From Elmis aenea (lineage: Eukaryota; Arthropoda; Insecta; Coleoptera; Elmidae): 64,000 nucleotides of DNA. The stretch covers positions 11,784,640 through 11,848,639 of the forward strand of contig OX393581.1 in assembly GCA_947652605.1 (NCBI GenBank). Reading direction: 5' to 3'. The translations under genes were made by a program, and so were the position numbers. Below are positions 44,598 through 55,700 of the stretch, one piece after another. Numbering within the stretch: the first letter of the stretch is position 1; each line of letters starts with the position of its first letter. The notes below the pieces were generated by a model that was given only the letters and a program-made list of their open reading frames with translations, did no database searches and was not told where the DNA came from.

Positions 44598-44750
44598 TGT
44601 TTGGAATTATTTTGATTTTCAACGGAGTGTACTATGCTTGTTGTACCCCGATTCGCATACCCTGTTTAGTAACCAAGTAAAGCTGATATAGAACAGACGT
44701 TGTTTTATTTTGTCTTATTTGTTACTCGAGATATTAACAACAATCTTACA
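44598..44750 (+). repeat. 3' LTR of the BEL element
   Basis: Identical by eye to 38757-38909; followed by the target duplicate CCACC. Confidence 0.95.
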
Positions 44751-45000
44751 CCACCTAAATAAAAATAGTGACGCAATAAAAGCCACATTCTGACTTTGGT
44801 AAATTTCGCTGCAACACGGACATGAAGTTCGTCTGCGTATGTTGACATTTAATAAGCCCGTCAAAAAGCTTTTTGCGAGGATACATTACTACTGCTAGGA
44901 TACAGCATCTGCGGCGAACGCGATAAGGTATTAGAGGAGTCTGCAACGGCATGTGTCGTTCCACGTGCTGCACGCACGCCATTCCACTCGACTGTACAAC
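44751..45000 (-). other. GC-richer flank, possible intron/exon part of the disrupted gene
   Basis: Originally joined to 38756. The minus-strand frame 44982-44755 (MACVQHVERHMPLQTP...) is GC-richer than its surroundings but shows no family. It ends in the acceptor-like CTATTTTTATTTAG, so this side would be intronic at its end. Confidence 0.3.
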
Positions 45001-45375
45001 ACTCAGGCGGAGATGGCTTATAACCCGAGATTAATATCACTTAATAAATGACTACTACATGATCTTAAAACGCTTTAAGGCGTATCTTAATAGCATGTGA
45101 AAATCAACTACAACTACTTAATGATCGAAGCTCGAACAAGATATTAGGGCTGATGTAGACGTACAAATATCCAGTTGTAATTTGGTGATTAATGAATCTT
45201 TAAAAAGGTTAAGTAATTTCTTTGTGTGTATTGTGCTGCAAACAACGCCCGCCCAAGTGCGTAAGAGGCGCCTTCGTTCAAATTTATACACTGCAGAACA
45301 ATTTCTTTTGGATTCAAAGTTATTGGTTATTGCGTTTACCTCAGATACCTCAGGGCAGCGTCTTAGGGCCAGTAC
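45001..45375. other. No gene seen
   Basis: Two overlapping frames on opposite strands (45118-45387 and 45182-45469) have no recognised domain. Confidence 0.4.
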
Positions 45376-45720
45376 AGGGTGGTCCAAACTTGATGGGATT
45401 ACATGGGTATCTCGCTTAATATTTCAAGATAGGGAAACGGTTAATCACCAAAAATGTGCAGTTTTTTGAGACAAAATATTCTATCATTACCGGTTTTTGA
45501 GTTATTAGAAAAGAAGTGTTTTTTTTTTGTCATATTAATAATGTGTCATATATCCGTTATTGTTGTAAATATCGAAAAAATTTAGAAAGATCATTTTTAG
45601 ATACTTTTATGTAAAATTTGATTGTACTAAAACAAATTTTTTTACGCTCGCCGTTAAAAAGTTGTGACACTAACTAACCTTTTGTTAAATGGAAGCCCTA
45701 TTTGTTTCTCATTTCGAATA
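45376..45720. repeat. Left part of a CAGGGTGGTCC-type repeat
   Basis: TA-CAGGGTGGTCCAAACTTG then GGGTATCTCGCTTAATAT. Distant relative of the foldbacks at 49589 and 45723; its right end is lost against the next element. Confidence 0.5.
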
Positions 45721-45780
45721 TACAGGGTGTTTGAAATTCGAGTTTAAGCATGGGCATCTCGCTTATTATAATAGTTAGAG

Positions 45781-46524
45781 CAGTGGTTCTCAAACTGGGT
45801 GCCGCGGCACCCTAGGGTGCCGTTAGTACGCCACAAGGGTGCCGCGAAATTCAACATGAAGACAAACCAGAATTTTGTAAATTATTACAAAATGGTTTTT
45901 GGTGTACCAAATTAGCTCATTTAACAGACATATTTGATCACCTGAACAAGTTGCACCCCAGTATTCAAGGAAAAAATGAAAATATTTTGACATCTGCAGA
46001 TAATATTTAGGCCTTTAAAGATAAAATAAACATGTGGAAGATAAAAGTAAACACAAATAATGTAGAAATGTTTCTTAAAGTTGCCGAATTGAAATATAAT
46101 AATAAAGATTTGCATAAGCTTATTTACAGTCATTTAACATCTTTAGAAAAACAAATTAACCATTATTTCCCAAATATATGAGTTCATTTGTACTGGGATT
46201 TTCTGCACTCGTAAATATTAAAACAAAGAAGAGAGAAAGTCTAAAATCCCTTAAAAATGAGATGAGAGTATGTCTCTCAAAAAGTCGACCTAATATCAGA
46301 GAAATATGCAAACATAATCCAGCACATATTTCACCTTGTTCACATTTTAACACCAAACCTTTTCTAATAACTCTTTTTTTCAAATACGTCTTATGCTTCA
46401 TATCCTAACTAACTGTAAAAAGCAAAAAAAAAAATGTTTTAAAATTACAATAATAATAAGGGTGCCGTGAATTTGGTTTAATTATTTTAGTGTGCCGCCA
46501 GACCAAAAAGTTTGAGAACCACTG
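45781..46524 (+). mobile_element. hAT element, internally deleted (ZBED5-like)
   Basis: Ends CAGTGGTTCTCAAACTGGG and AGTTTGAGAACCACTG with a perfect 8-bp duplication AGTTAGAG at 45773-45780 and 46525-46532. Contains transposase remnants on the plus strand. Confidence 0.9.
45900..46408 (+). pseudogene. hAT transposase C-terminal remnant
   Basis: Plus-strand frame reads WCTKLAHLTDIFDHLNKL, then SIQGKNENILTSADNI, a stop, AFKDKINMWKIKVN, LHKLIYSHLTSLEKQINHYF and a stop; a second frame then gives GFSALVNIKTKKRESLKSLK and MRVCLSKSRPNIREICKH at the very end. This matches the late part of ZBED5/FAM200-like hAT transposases, including the insertion domain and the tail after the dimerisation domain. 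The RNase-H catalytic core and BED finger are gone. Dead copy. Confidence 0.75.
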
Positions 46525-47358
46525 AGTTAGAGTATAGGTTTAAATTTGGCAAAGTTGCTAAATTCGATGCTTATTGATAATCCAATGAGAAATTGGAAAT
46601 ATCTCAAACGGTATCCGAGAAAATTAGGAAAAACTATAAAGTCCATTTTTGTAAATCGTTTATAACTCCTTTGGAGTTTGAAATATTTAAATGTGTAATA
46701 AAGTTGCCCAAGCAACTTTTTAAGCCGAATCGGATAGTGGTCACAAATTTTTCCTAGGTCGATTTGTTTTTGTTTTAGACAATCAACTTTGTTTTTTCTT
46801 ATGGGCAGCATATCGCGTTTTTCTTCGTTATTAGAGTTCATTTTTACAACTAACAGGCCTTCAAAACTTTTAGTTTGTTGATCGGTTGTCATGGAAACAA
46901 CATAAACTACAATGACCGGCCTACCTGATTTATAATGGTTATTGTTTAAAACGTATTTTTTGAAATTTGACAATGAAAGAAAAAGTAAAATACCATGTGT
47001 GATACATCAATGGATTTAGAAAAATAAATGCTATTTGATTATGTAAATAGCAAAAATTGCGCCCATAAGGAAAAACAAAGTTGGTTGACATAAAACAAAA
47101 ACGAATCGATTTAGGAAAAATTTGTGACCACCATCCGATTGAAATATTTCAAACTCCGAAGGAGTTATAGACGATTTTCAAAAATCGTATTTTCCGGTTT
47201 TTCCCAATTTTCTCGAATACCGTTTGAGATATTTCCAATTTCTCTTCGGATTATTAATGAGCACCAAATTTAGCAACTTTGCCGAATTTAAACCTATACT
47301 CTAGCTATTATAATAAGCGAGATCCCCATGCTTAAACTCGAATTTCAAACACCCTGTA

Positions 47359-47640
47359 TAAGGGTTGATGTAGTTATTTTCATGAAGTTGAATGGCGACG
47401 CGACAAACGTATACACGGCTCCGTCACATCGTGGTAGTTAAAAGTAAAAAATCCAGCTGAAATCATAACTATTTTGGGGACTGAAGCTAAGCCAATAATA
47501 GATTTAAAAAATAGTTGTGAAAGTTGAAGTGGTTTTGAAAGTAAGAAAAAAAGACAGTTTTACATTTATAGGAAATGAGATTTTTGAGAAGAATAGAGGG
47601 ATAGACTGATTGCTAAATCAGAAACGAAAAAATTCGAAAA
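47359..47640. other. No gene seen
   Basis: Unique-looking AT-rich sequence between the foldback and the LINE tail. Confidence 0.4.
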
Positions 47641-47885
47641 AGCCTGAAGTAGCAGATATTGAGAAAAAGATGGAGACGGATCAGTTCAGATTCAGTTGGA
47701 CATCTACTACGCATGTCAGAAAGTAGATACGCGAAAATAGGTTGGAAAATGAATATGGAGGGAAAAAGAAATAGAGGAGGACCAAGAATAAAATGGGAAA
47801 AAGACGTGAGGCGGAGACTAGAAGAAAAGGGAGTCAGCTGGAGAGATGTGCCACAATTAGCTAACGATAGGCAGGAATGAAGGAA
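47641..47885 (+). pseudogene. LINE C-terminal tail fragment
   Basis: Frame reads SSDSVGHLLRMSESRYAKIG, WKMNMEGKRNRGGPRIKWEK, DVRRRLEEKGVSWRDVPQLA, NDRQE. This is the Arg/Lys-rich tail that ends many insect endonuclease/reverse-transcriptase LINE proteins (RW(x)GHxxRM ... GKRxRGxPRxxW ... RxxW). Only the last ~75 codons remain. Opposite strand to 27170-27950 and a different subfamily. Confidence 0.68.
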
Positions 47886-47919
47886 CTTTTGGTGTAAAAC
47901 TTTTTAAATCTCATATGGT

Positions 47920-48245
47920 AGAGAATACAAAGCTTTTTTTTAAATTTGTTGTTTAGATGAATTGTATAAATATTTGAACATAAGATAATAACAATTTAGT
48001 CAGAATCAGCAGTTATGTAGTATGTTGTTGTTTATCTTATGTTCAAATATTTATAATGCTTATCTCAACAACAAATTAAAAAACTTTCGTAACTTGTACC
48101 ACATGAGTTTTAAAAGGTTTTACACCTAGTTTATTTTTCGTTTTCACAGCCAACTATTTGTTGTTGAGAGAAACACTATAAATATTTGAAAATATTACAT
48201 ACTACATAACTGCTATGTTCTTGTTATCTTATGTTCAGTTTTATT
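47920..48245. repeat. Cluster of hairpins (TTATCTTATGTTCAAATATTTA motif)
   Basis: TATAAATATTTGAACATAAG at about 47968 and CTTATGTTCAAATATTTATA at about 48035 are perfect inverted copies. Related pieces (ACAACAAATT, TACATACTACATAACTGC) recur to 48240. Probably an unnamed MITE. Confidence 0.5.
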
Positions 48246-48266
48246 TCATTATTTCGAGAAATTGTT

Positions 48267-48295
48267 ATTCGAGCCACTAGCCTAGTGGCTCGAAT
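48267..48295. repeat. Perfect 29-bp palindrome
   Basis: ATTCGAGCCACTAG, one C, CTAGTGGCTCGAAT. A very stable 14-bp hairpin. Confidence 0.85.
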
Positions 48296-48299
48296 AGTT

Positions 48300-49585
48300 C
48301 GAGGAATTACGCATTCAAAGAACAATTTTTTGAGCAATGGTATTCGAGCAATTTTCCGCAACCCAAAAAAATGGTAACCAAAGTTAATACTTTGAAATCA
48401 TCGCACGTTACATTTAATTTGACAAGCGGCATATCTCAGTCACATTAAGTAATAGAATTATACCACAGGCCGATGAGGTAAAATATTTGGGAAAACATTT
48501 GTTAGGAGGCTTACATGGCGCAAGCACATTTTTACCAAAAGAAAACAGCTTGGGATAAAATTTGGTAAAATCTATTGGATTGTTGGCAGAACATCTCAGT
48601 TACATATAGAAAACAAGCTTCTTCTCTGTCTTTTATTGTACCCAAACTATACCTAGCAACTTTCAACTTATCTTGGCTGACAACTATCATTTTGCAGCAA
48701 TGATAAACTTTTTACTAAATATAAAAGGTGATCATATTTATAAGACAGATTGTGTTGACACGGTGCGTTATTATCAGTCTTTAATTCTGTATGTACAATC
48801 AAAGTTCGTGTATACTCGAATAAAATAACAATTAATTAATTAATTACATATCTTAATTAAAAATTATGGATATCCATTGCCAAATTCATTAAATCGTATA
48901 GTTTATTTGATTTAATGTTTTTTCAGCCGATGTTTAAAACTCAACAAAACTTTTTGGTATCCGTCCAAGCGTTTCCAATTTAATTTCAATGTCGCATTTT
49001 CGAAACAAGGATTTGTTAGCATATGAATTATACAACCAGATTAAATAATCGCCATAATTCCTAGTGGAAACAAATGAAATTACATTGCATCACGTGATAA
49101 ATCTATGCAATTTTGTCAGCAGCCATGCGAATCATTTGGTATTTATTCACATGTGAACCAAATAGGTCCCGTTTAGTTATTAAACTGCTGTTTATGTTTG
49201 GATAATAACCTGGGATGATCGAAAAGCTGGCCAAATCAGTCAGTTGCGTTATTTTAAACATCTCCTCTCTGTTATAATTATTGAGGTACTTCGCTATGTG
49301 TTGCTAAAAATAATAGAGATAAACATAGAATATTCAAAGCAACGGTTTGTTTTTTATCTGTATATTTTTGGTTAATACTCCTAATTATTTACTATTTTTG
49401 TGCAACATTATAAATACAAAATAAAGTTTCGTGTCAAATATAGGTATACTTTATAAAACTCGGATGTCTGGTTATCTCGACGTAGTACCCAGAGGCACTT
49501 GCCATTAATTTTACGTCGTTTTCTGATAACCATTTATTTTAAAAACTGCTGCATTTATGACAAAAAATAACGTTACTGAAAACAT
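48300..49585. other. No gene seen
   Basis: No repeat end or convincing frame. Confidence 0.45.
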
Positions 49586-49588
49586 ATA

Positions 49589-51313
49589 CATAGTGGTCCA
49601 CATAGAAAAGCCAATATTGGGATCTCGTAAACGGTAAGAGCTACAATAAAGTTAAAATTAAAAAAACTGTTTTTCTTTTCGAGACCTATTTTGTAATGCA
49701 TTAATGATTTATGCTTTAAAAAAGTTCCATGGTATACTAGATAATAAACAAAAATCAAAATAAGCATTTTTTTAAATCGTTAATAACTCGGTTATACTTG
49801 ATGGTTCAAAAATATTGTTGAGTAAAAATTTGTACATTTTTTTACTCACTGTAAAATGGAAACATTCATTTGTTTTAATATCGTCTAAATATTGTCTAAA
49901 TCACTCAATAGCTTCATAGGGACTTTTTGATGAATTTTATTTGTTTTGCGCCTAAATATTAAAATAAATACATTAAACCTTATATTATTAAAGAGGAAAA
50001 AACTTTTTAAATTAAAACCATAGCTTGCTATGACCTCATGAAAAAGCATTTTTTCCCTTATTTTCATTGACGCCTATTTCGTAATGAGTTAATGTTTAAA
50101 AAAAGTTTCATAACAACAAAAACAAAAATCAAAAGGGGCATTTTTTAAATCGTTACTAACTCGGTTATACTTTTTTAAAAAAGTATATTTTCATGCACCT
50201 AGCTACTTTAGCCAACCAGCAATATGTCTTTATGATAGTTATACTTAAGTTAAGAGTCCACCCGTTGGTGTCTTCTTTTTTTCCTGTATTCTTGTTTTCA
50301 AGAACGACACTTCACAACCGCACAGTGCTCTGCTTTACCCTAACAAACGGCTTGGTCCGTTTAAGCCTTCTCACTAGATGTTGGTTGTCCAAGAGCTGCA
50401 GCACTTCGGTGTTAATGTGATCATGCAGCCTTTGTTCATGTTCATTGGCAAAGTTTTGAATTTCTTCGTCGATCGTTGGCATCCTCAGGTCCTCACGTAC
50501 CACGGAGCCACAATTGCTCGGATTACTTTATTTTGGAATCGCTGTATTATTTTAATGTTAGTTCTACCAGCACACCCCTAAAGTTGTATGCCGTAGGTCC
50601 ACACTGGCTTTAGTATTTGTTTATGTATTAGAAGTTTATTTTTAATTGAAAGTTTAGATTTTCTATTCATTAGCCAAAATTGTTTTCTATATTTGATGCC
50701 TAGCTCTTCACATTTTTTTAAATGGGTTCTTTTCACTTTAATTTAATGTCCATGTGCATGCCTATGCTAGATGGTACAAAAATATTTTTGTGAAAAAAGT
50801 TGTAGATTTTTTACGTGCTGTAAAATGAAAACATTCGTTTTAATATTGTTTAAATTCTTAGATAAATAACAATGTTGCATTTTTTTAAATGGAAACCATA
50901 GTTGACCTCATAAAAGAGATTTTTTTTGGGTCTTTTTAACAATTTAAGTTTTAATGTATTTATTTTTAGGCGCAAAACAAATAAAATTCGTCAAAAAGTC
51001 CCTATGAAGCTATAGAGTGCCATGAATTTAGACAATATTGAAACAAATAAATGTTTTCATTTAACGGTGCGTAAAAAAATTTACAACTGTTTACCCAAAA
51101 TATTTTTGTACCGTCAAATATAACCGAGTGATTTCAAATAAATGCCCATTTCGATTTTCGTTTGTTATCTAGCGTGCCAATGAACTTTTTAAAAACATTA
51201 AAGCATCACTGAATAGGTCTTGGAAAGGAGAACAATTTGTCTAATATAAACTTCTTCGTAGCTCTTACCGTTTACGAGATCCCAATAGTGGCCCTTCAAT
51301 GTGGACCACCCTG
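49589..51313. mobile_element. Long-arm foldback element (GTGGTCCACA ends), split by a Jockey LINE
   Basis: TA-CATAGTGGTCCACATAG at left and TGTGGACCACCCTG-TA at right. Arms of several hundred bp pair (CTCGTAAACGGTAAGAGCTAC / GTAGCTCTTACCGTTTACGAG; AGCTTCATAGGGACTTTTTG / CAAAAAGTCCCTATGAAGCT). The centre holds a partial repeat of the left module (50072-50175) and a LINE scrap at about 50180-50765. Confidence 0.85.
50180..50765 (-). pseudogene. Jockey-type LINE fragment, reverse transcriptase C-terminus
   Basis: Minus-strand frames give KRTHLKKCEELGIKYRKQFW, LMNRKSKLSIKNKLLIHKQI, LKPVWTYGIQL, then NIKIIQRFQNKVIRAIV, VREDLRMPTIDEEIQNFANE, LQLLDNQHLVRRLKRTKPF. These are the thumb and C-terminal segments of Jockey reverse transcriptase. 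5'-truncated, with frameshifts. It interrupts the foldback between GGTTATACTT and GATGGTACAAAAATATT, which are contiguous in the arm at 49795. Confidence 0.8.
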
Positions 51314-51315
51314 TA

Positions 51316-52085
51316 TATAACATATTTTATGTAAGCTATGAGTCTTAATAATCATCATACAATAACTGGACGTGAAAATTATTTAAGCAATCAATTACTT
51401 TTAAATTAAAAGAAATGGGTAATGAAAATGTCCGTAACAAATGAAAGCCACCCTAATAATACTGCGAACAATGTAATTTTCCGCAAAATAAACGTTTGTG
51501 GTAGAATATATTACAGTGGAATGGTGCGATTCTTTTTTGAGCCGGTCAGGTAGTCAAAAGATCGAAGGGCTCGGTAAAGGCATCGAATGGAACAATAAAT
51601 TGTGTGCGGTTGATAACATAATTCACGAATTGACAAGAAATGATTGCTTTAAGTTATTACCTGGTCTTTCTGTAAGCGTTAGTCTATTTCAGGGATAGTG
51701 TTGATCCATAATTTATGAACAAACAAGGCGCTTTCAACGGTCGAGCGATTAATCTATTTAACTGCTGAAAATTGATTTATAAGATGTAAATTTTATTTAA
51801 AAAAACATGTGAAGAACATGGGATCTCAGAAACTATTAGAGATAAAACGATAGTTAAATTAGCAAAGGAGTGTGTTTTCACCTGCTTTGAGAAAATTATA
51901 ACCTAAACATGTGAAAATTGTGCTCTGTTCCTGAAAAAAATCTTAAAAAACTTAACAACTTTTATTTTAAATTTTCTGTTAATCATTTGCAAACTCTCTA
52001 TTCAAAATAACTTCGTAAAAGAAACAGTAGGAGATTAATAAGCGACCTTATTGCCATTTGTGGCCTTAACTTATCAATTAACCAG
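51316..52085. other. No gene seen
   Basis: The plus-strand 66-aa frame 51498-51698 has no recognised motif. Confidence 0.45.
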
Positions 52086-52087
52086 TA

Positions 52088-53006
52088 AGGGAGGCCGGGG
52101 CAAGTTGACGAAGTTAAGAAAAAAATTGGTTTGGGAAAAACATACACCCAGAAGATACTATTGTTATTTTTATTTAGAAAGGTAACATGTAACACAACGT
52201 AACTATGATTCAATAAAGAACTTAAACAAGTCAAGCAGCTATATTTTTAGTTTAAACTTTTTGGTAAGTGTTCATCATCTTACCCCATTACCGGGGTAAG
52301 ATGACGAACAATATGGGGTAAGATGACGAATCAACAATAATCGCATATAAAATCGCCGCCACCTTCATATGCTGAACAAGCATCATGCCCACCATACTTT
52401 ACACTTTTTGCACTCTATCCAGTCTTCATCTTTAGGATCTACAAAAACTACGTGACAATTAGTTTTAAATAATTTTAAAACCGCTTTAAAGATAAACCCG
52501 TTTTAGACCACAATTCTTCCGACTCTGCATACGGCCATAAATGTCTTTAGCAGATAGTAAAATTAGTGTCAGAACACGATAAAGATCAAAAGAGGCAAGA
52601 TGACGGCATTCGTCATTTTACCCCCGTCATCTTGCTCCGACGGGTAACATGAACAAATATCTATCTCTTACAAAAAGAAATAATTTAAATGTTTTTCTTA
52701 TATAGTCAACAGTTTCTAATATGTTTGGTTATCAAAAACTACTGCGATAAATTTTCAAAATTTATAACTCTCAGTGCTACAGCTTATTAATAACTTACCG
52801 TTAATATTATAACCTTAGTATGGTACCACACAATTTTAAATTTTACTACGAAATAGTAACAGCAATTGGTCGGTAAAGTCAATATGTTACTTCACACTAC
52901 TTGTATGTATGGTTATTAGTCAATAGTGGTGACATATTTTGACAAGAAACTGAATTATATCCCCTTAGTCATCTTGCCCCGTTCGTCATCTTACCCCGGT
53001 CTCCCC
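52088..53006. mobile_element. TA-flanked element with GGGGTAAGATGACGAA repeats
   Basis: TA-AGGGAGGCCGGGGCAAGTTG at left, CATCTTACCCCGGTCTCCCC-TA at right. The motif GGGGTAAGATGACGAA or a close variant recurs in both orientations at about 52270, 52295, 52315, 52590-52645 and 52965-53000. There is no transposase. Same architecture as 6138-7306. Confidence 0.75.
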
Positions 53007-53019
53007 TATATAATACGAC

Positions 53020-54000
53020 CTGGGAAAAATTCCTGCAACAAATGGAAAAGTTTTTTGTTATTGATTTTTCAAAAAAAGTATTCTTGATAAAAGTTGGTGC
53101 ATGACCTAAAACGAATTTTAAATTAAAGAAAGTTCAATAAAAAGTCATGTGATACTAGATTTTTTCGATTTTAGAACTATTCGCAAGAGTAAAGTGCCCT
53201 TATTTTGAGAGTTACAAAGAAAGTTCATAAAAAAAAGTTTTAAAATATGTTGTAATATTAAATTTGACGTTTAATTTCCAATGGTAATTACTTTAGTAAT
53301 TTTAACATTCAAAAAGTCTGCCACAAATGGCAAAGTTTTCTATTATCGATTCCTCAGAAAATTTCATTCGGGATTAAAGTTTGTGCATGATCTAAAACTT
53401 ATTTTTTAAAGTAAAAATAAGTTTAATAAAAATTTATGGGACAATAGATTTTAGCGACTTTTTGATTTTTTTTAATGTTGAAATTACTATAAAAATAATT
53501 ACTTATAGAAAATTAAACGTTAAAAATCATAGTAGGTCATATTTTTAAATTCTTAACAACTTTATCCTTTGAACTTTTTTTTAAACTTTTAAATTAAGGA
53601 CACTTTACTCTTGTGAATTAATCTAAAATCGCTAAAATCTAGTGACCTTAGAATTGTTACTGAACTTTTTTTTTTATCTCGAAATAAGTTTTTGAGCATT
53701 TCTCATCTTTTATTAATAACAAAACTTTCTGAGAAATCAATAATAAAAAACTTTTCCATTTGTTGCAGACATTTTGAATGTTAAGATTACTTGGAAAATA
53801 AAAGTTGGAAAACAACCGTCATTTTATATTAAGACATATTTTATAATTTTGGACAACACTTTTCTATGAACTTATTTTTGTAACTCTAAATTAAGGGCAC
53901 TTTACTCCTGCAAAAATTTCTAAAATTGTTAAAATCTAGTGTTTTATGAATTTTTATTGAACTTTTTTTCGTCTTAAAATAAGTTTTAACATTTACATTT
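53020..54000. repeat. Repeat related to the 22746-23666 element
   Basis: CTGCAACAAATGGAAAAG, TTGGTGCATGACCTAAAAC, AAGAGTAAAGTGCCCTTATT and their inverted counterparts (AAGGGCACTTTACTC, CATTTGTTGCAGAC) alternate. The copy looks partly duplicated. Confidence 0.6.
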
Positions 54001-54555
54001 TACATAAAAGTATAACAAGAATAATAACTCAGGTACAACTAAACAAATACATTTTTCTTAACAATAAAGTAAAGTCAATGTTCTCAACAATTAAAAAAAA
54101 AATTCAATCAAACAAAAATTTATTTCAAAAACCAATTAATTATTATCGTCAAGTATGTACCTATTGAAATAGTGCGAATGAGAACTTTGAAGGTTAAATA
54201 AGTCTATTAATTTTTGGTGTCAAATTTAAAACGCTTATTAAAAAAAATATATATATACAAATGACTGTTAGTTTTGAGAAGATTTTTCATTAAATATGTT
54301 TCAGTCTTAACAATTATTGTTTGCAGATGTAAGTAGTGCCTAGTGCAGAAATCATTTATCTTGCAAAATGTTTGATATTACCAGATTTATTTTCTGGAAA
54401 CAAAGAATAAAACATATCAAGTTTTTACTATTGAATAATGATATCTCCATATTGATTGCAAAGCTACCAATTCGAAGGTTGAATTTATTTTGTTAATTAA
54501 AATTACAATGAATTATGTTTGTAGGTCTTTTGTGTGTGACATTAGCAGTACCTAT
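54001..54555. other. No gene seen
   Basis: AT-rich without recognised features. Confidence 0.45.
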
Positions 54556-54559
54556 TATG

Positions 54560-54640
54560 TTTTTTTTTAAACAGCCCCGCCTGGATGAAAACCCTTCGCG
54601 GGCCGAATTCGTCCCGCGGGCCATAGTATAGGCACCCCTT
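54560..54640. repeat. hAT-like element end
   Basis: The minus strand begins AAGGGGTGCCTATACTATGG followed by CCCGCGGGACGAATTCGG and CCCGCGAAGGG, a common layout of hAT termini with CCCGCGGGCC blocks. No partner end. Confidence 0.5.
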
Positions 54641-54644
54641 AACT

Positions 54645-55389
54645 ATGCGACATTTTCTATTCTGCCACAGCTCAATTTCGTAGAAGTCACTAATATTTTT
54701 TACTGTTTTTTAGTCAAATATACAGCACCTTGTGTATTTATGTAGCTCTCTTTAAATATTAAGTTTTTATTCTATAGAATAGAATAATACAATTTTCGGT
54801 TGTACTGAAACATATTCAAAAAGATCCTTTAAATATTTTGTAATAAAAACCAAAGCTTTATCTCATAAAATAAAGCAGTTACGGGACTGGAAAGTTCTTA
54901 CTGAGACACCCTGTATATACGAGCTTGCGAGAAAAATGATTTCATGAGCCAGTATTGGCTGTATATTTATTTTTTGTAATTTTCCTTAGGCTTGTGTAAT
55001 CAGCCTTAGCAACAACTTTATAGTAATTCCAGCTAACATACAATTTAATAACCATCACTCACTTGGCCCCCTCTGTAATGTTAGTGTCCCACGTCGACCA
55101 TGGGGCTCATAGTAATCTCAGGGTGGTACTTACGCTACTGTTATATGGTCATTCCGGCATAGACTGTAAAGAACTTGCGCTCTCATTGACCAGATGATGT
55201 TCTAAGCTTTTTCTTACTTACGGTAGAAATCTGCGCTCGTGTAGCACATTGCTACGAAGTTAATAGTCGAAAGTGTGCGGTCGATAATACATAAACATAA
55301 TAGCTTATTTAAAAGTCAATATTCTTTATCACCCATTTTACATACAAGTAATCATCCACCAGTTGTGATGAAGTGTTATATTATTAAGA
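54645..55389. other. No gene seen; stray CACCCTG end
   Basis: GAGACACCCTG-TATA near 54905 is a CAGGGTGT-type right end. A slightly GC-richer stretch at 55080-55300 has no recognised frame. Confidence 0.4.
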
Positions 55390-55700
55390 ATGTGTTTCAT
55401 ATTTTTTTCTACGACCACTAATGTAAATGACTCTAACCGTACAGCCTGCATGCTTAGTAAGTGAGTCCTAACGCACGGTAGGCAAAACGCACACTTGTCT
55501 AGAAATTTCAAAGTAGGCGTGTACGTCCAAATTGACAAGACAACGTAATTACATGTGTATATTAGCCAAAAGCCGTTAAAATCGTAGGTATTGTGATCGT
55601 AGAAAAAGTAAGCTACATAACACGAGTTGTAAAGCAATTACCCATTTTTCCACTCGTGCCTAATATCCTTCTTACAACTCTAGTTATGTAATAAACTATA
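55390..55700. repeat. Dispersed repeat, copy 3
   Basis: AACGCACGGTAGGCAAAACG, CTTGTCTAGAAATTTCAAAG, GTGATCGTAGAAAAAGTA; ends with a hairpin TACATAACACGAGTTGTAAA ... CTTACAACTCTAGTTATGTAA. Same family as 5795-6107 and 15420-15985. Confidence 0.6.

Larger units (their letters stand above)
38757..44750 (+). mobile_element. Full-length BEL/Pao LTR retrotransposon
   Basis: 5994 bp. Two 153-bp LTRs (38757-38909, 44598-44750) are identical by eye, start TGTTTGG and end CTTACA. The 5-bp duplication CCACC flanks it (38752-38756, 44751-44755). Order: LTR, primer site, leader, gag-protease, pol (RT, RNase H, integrase, C-terminal domain), polypurine-like tract, LTR. Identical LTRs and open frames show a very recent insertion. 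Confidence 0.96.
45723..47356. mobile_element. Long-arm foldback element, split by a hAT insertion
   Basis: TA-CAGGGTGTTTGAAATTCGA at left and TCGAATTTCAAACACCCTG-TA at right. Arms pair over several hundred bp (GGTTTAAATTTGGCAAAGTT / AACTTTGCCGAATTTAAACC, AAATATTTAAATG..CCGAATCGGATAGTGG region). The 744-bp hAT copy sits at 45781-46524. The 148-aa minus-strand frame 46527-46973 lies in an arm and is not a gene. Confidence 0.82.

Noticed and set aside
46527..46973. 148-aa minus-strand open frame
   Set aside because: It lies in one arm of the 45723-47356 foldback, has no domain and no counterpart outside the repeat.
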